From an uncultured Chloroflexota bacterium (GTDB taxonomy: Bacteria; Chloroflexota; Anaerolineae; Aggregatilineales; Phototrophicaceae), in assembly GCA_903904765.1 (NCBI GenBank), contig CAIVEA010000037.1, forward strand, positions 1 to 5,282: DNA of 5,282 bases. Reading direction: 5' to 3'. Position 1 is the stretch's first letter, and each line of letters starts with the position of its first letter. The notes under the pieces are model-generated. The model saw nothing but the letters and a program-made list of their open reading frames with translations, made no database searches and had not been told where the DNA came from. Positions 1 to 5,282 of the stretch are shown here, in pieces. The position numbers and the translations under genes were made by a program.

Positions 1-2
1 CG

Positions 3-1076
3 AATGGCAGTCAGGCGACGTTACAAATCGAGGTGACGCTGAATCAAGCCGGACAGGTGACGAACACGGCTGAGGTGAGCAAAGTTGACCAGACCGACCC
101 GGATTCTACACCGGGCGACGGCAAAGATGATGACCACGCCAGCGTGACAACCCCGCAGGGGATCGCCGATCTGACGATGAAGAAGATGGTGAGCAACCTC
201 ACGCCTAAAGTGGGCGATACGGTCACGTTCACGCTTCAACTGACCAACAACGGCCCGCAGGATGCCACCACCATCAGGGCACAGGATCATCTTCAGGCAG
301 GATACACCTATGTGTCCAGTTCCGGGACGGGGACATACGATCCGGTGGCGGGCGTGTGGGATGTGGGGACGGTTGTAAACGGGGCGACGGTCACGATGGA
401 CATCATCGTGACGATCAACGCGCATGGCCCGTATGACAACACCGCACAGGTCGAAGCCTCGGATCAATTTGACCCGGATTCCACACCGAATAACTTCCAG
501 ATTGAAGACGATCAGTCAACGGTGACACCGGTCATTGGCTCATCGGTCAAGCCGACTCCCGTTCCGCCGCCGCCTGATGCGCCAGTGGTCGTGATTGTAG
601 ATCCGCTGCTGACCAAGACGGTGAACCCACCATTCTCCAAACCCGGTGAGGCTGTGACATGGACGATCACCGCCACCGACCCCGGCAACCTGCCGTATAC
701 CAATATCGTCATCACCGATCCGGTTCCGGCGGAGGTTGAAATCCTCAAGACGGCCTCTACTGATGGGGTTCTGTCCGTATCCGGCCAGATTGTCACGCTG
801 ACGATGCCGGTGTTGTCGCCCGGACAGTCGGTGACGCTGACGATTGAAGGGCGCGTCCGCAAGAGTGTGAAGCTGCCGTACATCATCACCAACACTGCCT
901 CGATTGTGACGGCAGAAACGCCGGAGCAGGTGGTGGGGTTGGCGCAAACGGTGGGTGTGGCAGAACTGCCCGCAACGGGCGAAACCCCGCTGTGGCGCAC
1001 GCCGCTGCTGGCGCTGCTGCTGGGTGCCGTTGGCATCGGTTTGCTCGTCATCAAGCGGCGCTGGACGGCGCAATAA
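3..1076 (+). CDS. DUF11-repeat cell-surface protein with LPATG sorting signal (C-terminal part, 5' end outside window)
   Basis: The frame is open from the first complete codon of the window (nt 3), so the real start lies upstream; the GTG at 33 is an internal valine codon. The visible 357 residues hold the tail of one DUF11 unit (1-50), a complete unit (about 55-165, from DLTMKKMVSN to DPDSTPNN), a Pro-rich linker (about 182-194, VKPTPVPPPP), and a further diverged unit (about 200-305, opening with LLTKTVNPPFSKPGEAVTW). The end carries an LPATG motif (322-326), a hydrophobic helix (about 331-350) and a KRRW tail. DUF11 units are Ig-like beta-sandwich modules found in long secreted adhesins, S-layer-like or wall proteins. 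The tripartite C-terminus matches a sortase substrate, so the mature protein should be on the cell surface, linked to the envelope. Ligand and total length are unknown. A terminator follows directly, which separates it from the peptidase gene. The family call is secure; the biological role is not determined. Confidence 0.9.
   Translation, partial: NGSQATLQIEVTLNQAGQVTNTAEVSKVDQTDPDSTPGDGKDDDHASVTTPQGIADLTMKKMVSNLTPKVGDTVTFTLQLTNNGPQDATTIRAQDHLQAGYTYVSSSGTGTYDPVAGVWDVGTVVNGATVTMDIIVTINAHGPYDNTAQVEASDQFDPDSTPNNFQIEDDQSTVTPVIGSSVKPTPVPPPPDAPVVVIVDPLLTKTVNPPFSKPGEAVTWTITATDPGNLPYTNIVITDPVPAEVEILKTASTDGVLSVSGQIVTLTMPVLSPGQSVTLTIEGRVRKSVKLPYIITNTASIVTAETPEQVVGLAQTVGVAELPATGETPLWRTPLLALLLGAVGIGLLVIKRRWTAQ
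96..488 (+). repeat. DUF11 module period marked by a repeated DPDSTP coding block
   Basis: Positions 96-113 and 471-488 both encode DPDSTP and differ at one base of 18 (TCT versus TCC for serine). They are exactly 375 nt (125 codons) apart, which gives the module length. The block ends the first two visible DUF11 units, and is a common acidic end motif of this family. The last unit lacks it and ends in TNTASIVTAETPEQ instead. The modules otherwise differ in sequence, so this is an old protein-level duplication, not a recent DNA repeat. Confidence 0.6.
966..1073 (+). other. LPXTG-type cell-wall sorting signal
   Basis: Codons 966-980 encode LPATG. They are followed by ETPLWRTP, a run of about 18 hydrophobic residues rich in Leu, Gly and Ala, and the basic tail KRRWTAQ just before the stop. 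This order (pentapeptide, hydrophobic helix, positive tail) is the classical sortase recognition arrangement. Cleavage would be expected between Thr and Gly. No sortase gene is in the window, so the partner enzyme is an inference. Confidence 0.85.
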
Positions 1077-1100
1077 GCGCAGCAACGTGTTCCAGTAATA

Positions 1101-1138
1101 GAAACCCCTCCGGCGACAGGCTGGAGGGGTTTTTGTTT
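1101..1138 (+). terminator. Rho-independent terminator after the DUF11 protein
   Basis: Arms AAACCCCTCC (1102-1111) and GGAGGGGTTT (1123-1132) pair perfectly. The stem extends inward by a G-U, a G-C and a C-G pair to a five-base loop (1115-1119). The T run starts within the right arm (1130-1134) and continues as GTTTG. It lies 25 bp past the TAA at 1074-1076, so it should end the surface-protein transcript and isolate it from the peptidase gene. Confidence 0.9.
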
Positions 1139-1150
1139 GTGGCAAAAGGG

Positions 1151-1165
1151 TGGCATGTGTTGCCA
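1151..1165. repeat. Inverted repeat TGGCA-5-TGCCA upstream of the peptidase gene
   Basis: TGGCA (1151-1155) and TGCCA (1161-1165) are perfect reverse complements around a five-base TGTGT centre. A third TGGCA lies at 1140-1144. The element is about 18 bp upstream of the candidate -35 box, where an activator or repressor site would be plausible. The arms are short, so chance is a real alternative. Confidence 0.3.
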
Positions 1166-1182
1166 TTGTGCAGACAGGATGC

Positions 1183-1210
1183 TTGCGTGAAATATTTTGT
1201 GCGCTATGAT
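1183..1210 (+). promoter_or_regulatory. Candidate sigma-70-type promoter of the M81 peptidase gene
   Basis: TTGCGT (1183-1188) and TATGAT (1205-1210) are separated by 16 bp. The -10 matches the consensus at five of six bases and the -35 at three of six. It lies between the upstream terminator and the gene, with a predicted start near 1217 and a leader of about 45 nt. This is consensus matching by eye only. Confidence 0.45.
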
Positions 1211-1249
1211 CGTTTCGTTCGGCTTACAGGTTGATTATTGCTTTGAAAC

Positions 1250-1253
1250 GGAG
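1250..1253 (+). promoter_or_regulatory. Ribosome binding site that fixes the peptidase start
   Basis: GGAG at 1250-1253 lies 8 nt before the ATG at 1262. The alternative in-frame GTG at 1253 overlaps this GGAG and has no site of its own, so the ATG is preferred. Confidence 0.7.
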
Positions 1254-1261
1254 TGACCCCT

Positions 1262-2722
1262 ATGAAGAAATTGTTCACAGCTTCTTTAGCGACGGAAACC
1301 AACACTTTTTCACCTATGCCCACCAGCCTCAAAAGTTTCGCAGTGGCGCGGCATGGCGACTACAGCACCCACTTCCCCTTCAAGGATGCGGTTGTGGCGC
1401 TGTTCGGCAAATGGGCAAGGGCGCGGGGCTGGGAGGTGTTCGAGAGCCTGATCGCCGCTGCCGAACCCGCTGGCAAGACGCTCAAAGCAGCTTACGAGCA
1501 GCTGCGCGATGAGATTCTGGCTGATTTGCAGACGGCGATGCCGGTGGACGCGGTGCTGCTGGATTTGCACGGCGCGATGGTGGCGGATGGCTACGACGAT
1601 TGCGAAGGCGACCTGATCTCCCGCGTGCGGCAGATCGTCGGCGCGAATGTCCCGATTGGCGTGGAACTGGATTTGCACTGCCACATCACGCGCACGATGG
1701 TGGATAACGCCAACATCATCATCACCTACAAAGAGTACCCGCATACCGATTTCGCAGATCGGGCGATAGAACTATTCAACCTGACAATAGACACCGCTGA
1801 GGGCAAAATTCGCCCGACGATGGATTTCTTCGACTGCCGCATGATCGGCCTGTTCTACCCGACGCAAGAGCCGATGAAGGGCTATGTGGCGCGGATGAAA
1901 GCCCTCGAAGGGCATGACGGCGTGCTATCCGTGTCGCTGGGACACTGTTTCCCGTGGGGCGATGTGCCTGATCTGGGCGCTCGCACGCTGGTCGTGACTG
2001 ACAACAACTTGGCACAGGCGCAGGCGCTGGCAGCAAAACTGGGGCGCGAACTGTACGCCATGCGTAAGACGGCCTACCCGCGCTACCTGAGTATGGACGA
2101 GGCGCTGGATGAGGCGCTGGCGGTGCAGGGCGCTCCGGTGGTGCTGGCCGATGTCTCCGACAATTCGGGCGGCGGCGCACCCGGTGACTCGACATTCCTC
2201 GTGCGGCGTATGATCGAACGCGGGATTACAAACGTGGGCGTGGGCTGCATCTGGGACCCGATTGCGGTGTCGGTAGCGATGGATGCCGGCGTAGGAGCGC
2301 GGTTGGATATGCGTATCGGCGGCAAGATGGGGCCGATGTCCGGCGACCCGCTGGATTTGAACGTGACCGTCCTCGGCATCAAAGAGAATGCTGTCCAGTA
2401 TTTCGGGCCGGACGAAACCCGTCAGGATATGCTGTTAGGACATTCGGTAGCCGTCAGCGCCAACGGGATAGACATTGTGCTCATCTCCAACCGCACGCAG
2501 ACCTTCAGCCCGGAGGTGTTCACCAATGTGGGCATTGACCCGCTGAAGAAGCGGTTGCTGATCGTCAAATCCACGCAGCACTTCTACGCCCGCTTCTCCC
2601 CGATTGCCGCACAAGTCATTTACGTGGCTGCGCCGGGCGCGATTGTGCCGGATTTCAAGACGATCCCGTACCAGCATGCGGATCGCAACCAGTACCCGCT
2701 GGTGGATGTGGGTGAAATCTAG
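1262..2722 (+). CDS. M81 family metallopeptidase (MlrC-like)
   Basis: This 486-residue protein has the architecture of family M81, whose type member MlrC (microcystinase C) cleaves linearised microcystin and small peptide products as a zinc enzyme. The N-terminal domain (about 1-290, formerly DUF1485) opens with the hallmark TETNTFSP (11-18), then LDLHGAMV (100-107) with ECxGD-like CEGD (114-118 region), ELDLHCH (135-141) and YKEYPHTD (156-163). The C-terminal MlrC_C domain begins with DVSDNSGGGAPGDST (297-311). Likely metal ligands are Glu12, His103, Asp137 and His139. The spacing 103/137/139 equals the 150/184/186 spacing that I recall, unchecked, for sphingomonad MlrC. There is no signal peptide, so it is probably cytoplasmic. 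It has its own candidate promoter, and converges with the broken regulator 3 bp downstream. Members occur widely in bacteria that never meet microcystin, so the substrate is unknown; a small peptide or amide is the likely class. The gene appears intact. Confidence 0.92.
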   Translation: MKKLFTASLATETNTFSPMPTSLKSFAVARHGDYSTHFPFKDAVVALFGKWARARGWEVFESLIAAAEPAGKTLKAAYEQLRDEILADLQTAMPVDAVLLDLHGAMVADGYDDCEGDLISRVRQIVGANVPIGVELDLHCHITRTMVDNANIIITYKEYPHTDFADRAIELFNLTIDTAEGKIRPTMDFFDCRMIGLFYPTQEPMKGYVARMKALEGHDGVLSVSLGHCFPWGDVPDLGARTLVVTDNNLAQAQALAAKLGRELYAMRKTAYPRYLSMDEALDEALAVQGAPVVLADVSDNSGGGAPGDSTFLVRRMIERGITNVGVGCIWDPIAVSVAMDAGVGARLDMRIGGKMGPMSGDPLDLNVTVLGIKENAVQYFGPDETRQDMLLGHSVAVSANGIDIVLISNRTQTFSPEVFTNVGIDPLKKRLLIVKSTQHFYARFSPIAAQVIYVAAPGAIVPDFKTIPYQHADRNQYPLVDVGEI

Positions 2723-2725
2723 CGC

Positions 2726-3425
2726 CTACAACGGCTGGTTGGTGGTTTCGAGCGTTTTCCAACCGTCGACCACCAGTCGGCTTGAATCGGCGACATGCGC
2801 TTCGATCAGGCGAAGGGCTTCCTGTTCATCCCCCGCTTCGATGGCTTGAATGATGGGCAGGTGGTTATAGGCCACCTGCTTCAAATCACGGTTTTTGCGG
2901 TTGAGCAGCGACATGGCCTACCGTACCCGCATCGAAACCACATTCCATGTTTTGTGTAGCAGGCTGTGTCCGCTGAGGTCAATCAGGGTGCTGTGGAAGT
3001 CGCGATCAAGCTGGTTCACGCGCTTCAAATCATCCGCCTCTGCCGCTGCCAGCATCGCGTGGAAACAGGCATAGAGTTGCTCGACGTGTTCCGGTGCTTC
3101 TTGAGCGATAATCTGCCGGATAGCGAAACTTTCTAGCATGCTGCGTAGGCTGTAGAGTTCTTCGATGTCGGTGCGAGTCAGACAGCGGACGGTTGCCCCG
3201 TGATAAGGGATAATCTCTACCAGCCCCTCGGTGTTCAGGATTTGTAGTGCCTCGCGGATGGGGGGCGCGGCTCACGCCGAGATGTTCGGAGAGGTCAATC
3301 TCGCGCAGCGCCTGACCGGGTTTCAGGCCGCCATTCAGGATGGCTTCGCGCAGGATATCCAGCACGCGGTCACGCAGTGAACGGTTCTCAATCTGATTCG
3401 GGTTTGGAATTTGGGTTTTCATCAT
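2726..3425 (-). pseudogene. GntR-family (FadR/FCD subfamily) transcriptional regulator, interrupted by a frameshift and an amber codon
   Basis: Reading from the ATG at 3425, the product starts as a GntR winged helix (about 13-80, with NGGLKPGQALREIDLSEHLG then VSRAP). The frame is lost at a six-G run on the plus strand (3260-3265). Removing one G restores IREALQILNTEGLVEIIPYHG and the FCD ligand domain (about 88-225). An in-frame TAG at 2918-2920 (codon 169 of the restored frame, between MRVR and AMSLLNRKN) breaks it again; a TGG-to-TAG change is one simple origin. The repaired gene has 232 codons, normal for the family. Predicted FCD metal ligands are Asp140, His144, His188 and His210. A TAG lies directly upstream of the first ATG in frame, so the start cannot lie farther out; the second ATG (3422) is equally possible. 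FCD regulators usually bind small carboxylates and repress neighbouring catabolic genes, here probably the divergent MFS/SDR pair or the convergent peptidase. As written, no functional protein is expected. A sequencing error is the main alternative for the homopolymer lesion. Confidence 0.85.
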
Positions 3426-3470
3426 CTACAAGCCCGTAGAAGCGCATGCCCGCCTACTGGCTCCTCTAGG

Positions 3471-3491
3471 TGGATAGGGTAATTCTATCCA
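3471..3491. promoter_or_regulatory. Perfect inverted repeat, possible operator over a regulator -10 box
   Basis: TGGATAG (3471-3477) and CTATCCA (3485-3491) are exact reverse complements with a 7-bp spacer. On the minus strand the string TAGAAT (3487-3482) overlaps the element and could be the -10 box of the regulator gene, whose start is about 45 bp downstream. No good -35 is visible at 16-18 bp. A dimeric repressor covering its own promoter would fit this layout. The sequence does not match the GT/AC-rich half-sites best known for FadR-type proteins, so the binding protein is open. Confidence 0.45.
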
Positions 3492-3517
3492 ATAACATGA
3501 CAGGCAGATTGTTGTCC

Positions 3518-3544
3518 TTACAGTGCATTCTTTCAAGCCTGTAA
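3518..3544. repeat. Inverted repeat TTACAG-15-CTGTAA with nested outer arms
   Basis: TTACAG (3518-3523) and CTGTAA (3539-3544) are perfect reverse complements across 15 bp. Around them, CAGGC (3501-3505) mirrors GCCTG (3537-3541), and ACAGTG (3520-3525) mirrors CACTGT (3549-3554). The arms compete with each other, so they could be alternative protein sites or alternative hairpins. There is no T run and no known motif; chance in AT-richer DNA is possible. Confidence 0.25.
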
Positions 3545-3611
3545 ATGTCACTGTGTATGGGATGGACGAATTGGTTATGCATCCGAATGGTAAATGAGGG
3601 ATAATCGGCAA

Positions 3612-3634
3612 GCATGTTTACCACACGCATGTTT
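3612..3634 (+). repeat. Direct repeat GCATGTTT upstream of the MFS gene
   Basis: GCATGTTT occurs at 3612-3619 and 3627-3634, 15 bp apart start to start, about 25-45 bp before the ATG of the permease gene. The position would suit an operator in the leader or just downstream of a promoter. Only two short copies exist, so support is weak. Confidence 0.25.
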
Positions 3635-3657
3635 GTCAATGGAATTTGGGGTCATTT

Positions 3658-4926
3658 ATGCTGAATGCTGTCCGGCGCTGGTTCGCGCCTGTGAGCGCGA
3701 GTCGCGTCAGTTGGGTGATGCTGTTTTGTGCCATTTTCAATTTTAGTTTGTTCGGGATCACCGATGTGCTGATGAACTTTTACTACACCAGCCTCGGTCA
3801 TTCCGTCGAAACCATCGGGATGCTGCAATCGCTCCCGCGCATCAGCGGGTTGCTGGTGAGCCTGCCTGCTGGTTTGATCGCCACTCGCTACGGCACGCGC
3901 CGCGTGCTGATCATCTCTATGATCGGCGTTGTTTTTTCGATGTTCCTGCCGCTGGCGCTGCCTGCGCTGCCTGCGCTGGCGCTGGGTTGCTTTTTGAGTG
4001 GCCTGTTCTACGGGGCGCATCAGGTGGCGTTCAATCCCTTCCTCGCGGCGCTGGTGCATTCGGAGCATCATCCCGTTCTGTTCTCGTATCAAAATGTGGT
4101 GGCGATGGCTGCCTCCGCCTCTGGCAGCTTCGTTGGCGGTTTCCTGCCGATGCTGGCGGCGCAGGTGTTGCGTTTGCCGCCCCCACTGGAGACGGCGGCA
4201 CGGTCTACGACGGCTTATGCGGCAGTGCTGCTGCTCAGTTGTGCGGTTGCCTTCAGTAGCGTGTGGGTGTTGTGGCGTGTTCCAGCACTTCCGGTGGTGC
4301 AGGCGGCCAACCGCGCCCGTGTCGCCTACCGTGATGTTCCTTGGGGGCGGTTGGTGATGATCGCCATACCTATGCTGTTCTTCGGCTTCACAGGCGGGTT
4401 GACCTTTCCCTTTTTCAACCTGTTTTTCCGTGAAACCTTCCATGTGAGTGATGATGTGGTGGGGGCGATTCTCAGTATCGGTTGGTTGGGGATGGGCTTC
4501 ATCCCCATGCTGAATCCTTGGTTGGATCGGCGCTTCGGCAGTGTGATGGGACTGTTCATCATGATGCTGATCGCGGCGGCAGCTTACTTCGGTTTGAGCC
4601 TCGCGCCCACATTGCCCCTGAGTGTGATCGCCTTCATCATCGGTGTATCAGCGCGGGGGACGATGCAACCGTTATATCAACCGCTGGTCATGGCAAACGT
4701 GCCTGCGCGTGTTCATAATATGGCGAGTGGCGTGGGCTTTGTGATCTGGAATATCGGCTGGTTCAGCGCGACCAGCATCAGCGGGTTATTACATGCGGCG
4801 AGGGGATACGGCTTGATGATGCAAACCGTCTCGGTGGCGGTGCTGCTCATGGCGGTGAGCATCGTACTGGTGTTCCGGCAGCGCCCCGCCGCATTCAATG
4901 ACCCTCTATCATCCGAGTTGGTCTAA
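3658..4926 (+). CDS. MFS permease, substrate unknown
   Basis: The 422-residue product shows about twelve hydrophobic segments (near 18-40, 52-74, 82-104, 106-130, 143-165, 187-207, 231-253, 265-287, 295-315, 318-338, 352-376, 386-407), with a hydrophilic central loop around 208-230 separating two six-helix halves. This is the normal major facilitator layout and length. The loop between helices 2 and 3 reads GLIATRYGTRR (72-82), a motif A in which the usual Asp is Thr76. The equivalent loop in the second half keeps D290-RRF-G294. I chose the ATG at 3658, preceded by GGGG with a 6-nt gap; an in-frame TTG at 3646 would add four residues and has a poorer site. Such proteins are proton- or ion-coupled importers or exporters in the inner membrane. 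The SDR gene follows 28 bp later, probably in the same transcript, and the broken FCD regulator diverges from it. This context slightly favours uptake of a catabolic substrate over drug export. Substrate cannot be read from sequence. Confidence 0.88.
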   Translation: MLNAVRRWFAPVSASRVSWVMLFCAIFNFSLFGITDVLMNFYYTSLGHSVETIGMLQSLPRISGLLVSLPAGLIATRYGTRRVLIISMIGVVFSMFLPLALPALPALALGCFLSGLFYGAHQVAFNPFLAALVHSEHHPVLFSYQNVVAMAASASGSFVGGFLPMLAAQVLRLPPPLETAARSTTAYAAVLLLSCAVAFSSVWVLWRVPALPVVQAANRARVAYRDVPWGRLVMIAIPMLFFGFTGGLTFPFFNLFFRETFHVSDDVVGAILSIGWLGMGFIPMLNPWLDRRFGSVMGLFIMMLIAAAAYFGLSLAPTLPLSVIAFIIGVSARGTMQPLYQPLVMANVPARVHNMASGVGFVIWNIGWFSATSISGLLHAARGYGLMMQTVSVAVLLMAVSIVLVFRQRPAAFNDPLSSELV

Positions 4927-4937
4927 TCACGTAGGAC

Positions 4938-4946
4938 AGGAAAGGA
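4938..4946 (+). promoter_or_regulatory. Ribosome binding site of the SDR gene
   Basis: AGGAAAGGA (4938-4946) sits 8 nt before the ATG at 4955. No terminator or promoter is visible between the permease stop (4924-4926) and this site, which supports co-transcription. Confidence 0.7.
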
Positions 4947-4954
4947 TACACATC

Positions 4955-5282
4955 ATGGATTTGGGATTGAAAGGCAAAGTGGCGCTGGTGGCGGCAGCTA
5001 GCAAAGGTTTGGGATTCGGCGTGGCGAAGGCGCTGGCGGGCGAAGGCGCACGGGTGGCAATCATTAGCCGCGACAGCACCGCGATTGAAGCGTCGGCAGC
5101 ACGCCTTCGCAGTGAAACCGGTGCGGAGGTGCTGGCCTTCGCGGGTGATGTGACCACTCCGGCGGTGCTGCAAGCGTGGGTGGATGGCGCAGTCGCTCAA
5201 TGGGGCGCGGTGGATGCGCTGCTGGTGAACGCGGGCGGCCCTCCGGCGGGGCTGGCGCTAGAGATGACCGATGAACAGTGGC
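4955..5282 (+). CDS. Short-chain dehydrogenase/reductase, FabG-like with NAGG motif (3' end outside window)
   Basis: The frame runs from the ATG at 4955 to the window end, giving 109 residues of a protein normally about 250 long. It opens with the Rossmann fold of classical SDRs: strand KVALVAAA, the dinucleotide loop AAASKGLG (13-20), IISRD (36-40), GDVT (64-67) and NAGGPP (92-97). The loop lacks the usual Thr-Gly and has Ala13-Ala14, but retains GLG. Ser38-Arg39 after the second strand favours NADP(H) over NAD(H). The NAGG form of the usual NNAG/NAG motif marks a distinct group often annotated as 3-oxoacyl-ACP reductase-like. The catalytic Ser, Tyr and Lys lie beyond the window and cannot be checked. 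The reaction is oxidation or reduction of a hydroxyl/keto group on an unknown substrate, in the cytoplasm. Its close linkage to the permease suggests that it acts on the transported compound. Confidence 0.9.
   Translation, partial: MDLGLKGKVALVAAASKGLGFGVAKALAGEGARVAIISRDSTAIEASAARLRSETGAEVLAFAGDVTTPAVLQAWVDGAVAQWGAVDALLVNAGGPPAGLALEMTDEQW

Larger units (their letters stand above)
3426..3657. other. Divergent intergenic region between the regulator and the MFS gene
   Basis: This 232-bp stretch is visibly AT-richer than the flanking genes and has no convincing gene. It should hold the promoters for both directions. It contains the 3471-3491 inverted repeat, nested symmetric elements around 3501-3554, an 8-bp direct repeat at 3612-3634, and a small TCTAC/GTAGA inverted repeat (3425-3440) at the regulator start. 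For the MFS direction the best -10-like string is GATAAT (3600-3605), without a recognisable -35, so I do not call that promoter separately. Confidence 0.6.

Noticed and set aside
992..1234. 80-codon plus-strand frame overlapping the end of the DUF11 gene
   Set aside because: It begins inside the DUF11 gene in another frame, reads straight through the strong terminator hairpin, and has no family features.
1231..1512. 93-codon plus-strand frame over the start of the peptidase gene
   Set aside because: It is out of frame with the clearly conserved M81 protein and has low-complexity Arg-rich composition typical of a shadow frame.
1262..2722. Assigning the peptidase as true microcystinase C (mlrC)
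   Set aside because: Family membership is clear, but the microcystin-specific partners are not visible and most M81 proteins have unknown substrates, so the gene symbol is withheld.
2735..2780. Possible stem between TGGTGG (2740-2745) and CCACCA (2770-2775) near the convergent gene ends
   Set aside because: The stem needs several G-U pairs, has a large loop and no T run on either strand, and lies inside the regulator coding frame, so it is not supported as a terminator.
3426..3611. 61-codon minus-strand reading frame in the divergent intergenic region
   Set aside because: It has no convincing ribosome binding site, resembles no family I recognise, and covers the promoter region. Its stop abuts the regulator start. 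It is useful only because that stop limits the regulator start.
3955..3981. Tandem GCGCTGCCT units within the MFS gene
   Set aside because: Two copies encode Ala-Leu-Pro in a hydrophobic segment and keep the frame; this is ordinary codon-biased repetition in a membrane helix.
3652..4443. 263-codon minus-strand frame opposite the MFS gene
   Set aside because: The His/Arg/Gln-rich composition is that of the complement of hydrophobic codons. The plus-strand permease explains the region fully.

Overview
The window reads as a GC-rich bacterial chromosome segment carrying four protein-coding loci and one broken gene. The mix is a DUF11 surface protein with an LPATG sorting signal, an M81/MlrC-type metallopeptidase, a GntR/FCD regulator, an MFS permease and an NAGG-type SDR. 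This suggests an environmental bacterium with a sortase, and Chloroflexota (Anaerolineae-like) is my best guess. That assignment is an inference from gene flavour only; no rRNA or other phylogenetic marker is present.

Layout: (1) 3-1076 (+) is the C-terminal part of a large secreted, wall-anchored DUF11-repeat protein, closed by a strong Rho-independent terminator (about 1101-1138). (2) A short intergenic region holds an inverted repeat and a plausible promoter, followed by a complete M81-family metallopeptidase gene (1262-2722, +). (3) Convergent with it, and separated by only 3 bp, lies a GntR/FadR-type (FCD domain) regulator on the minus strand (3425-2726). It is interrupted by a one-base frameshift in a six-G run (3260-3265) and by an in-frame amber codon (2918-2920). 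Removing one G and reading through the amber gives a full-length 232-codon family member. (4) A 232-bp divergent intergenic region (3426-3657) holds a perfect 7-bp-arm inverted repeat over a possible regulator -10 box, plus weaker symmetric and direct repeats. (5) A 12-TM MFS permease (3658-4926, +) is followed 28 bp later by an SDR oxidoreductase (from 4955), which runs off the window. These two are probably one transcript.

Working together (inference): the regulator, permease, dehydrogenase and peptidase look like a small uptake-and-catabolism locus for an unidentified compound. FCD regulators usually sense small carboxylates and control adjacent transporter and enzyme genes. If the regulator is truly dead, its targets may be constitutive or under other control. 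The surface-protein gene upstream is terminated separately and looks unrelated.

I found no CRISPR array, RNA gene, insertion sequence or clearly new system. The most notable item is the doubly interrupted regulator, which is either a recent pseudogene or a sequencing/assembly artefact.
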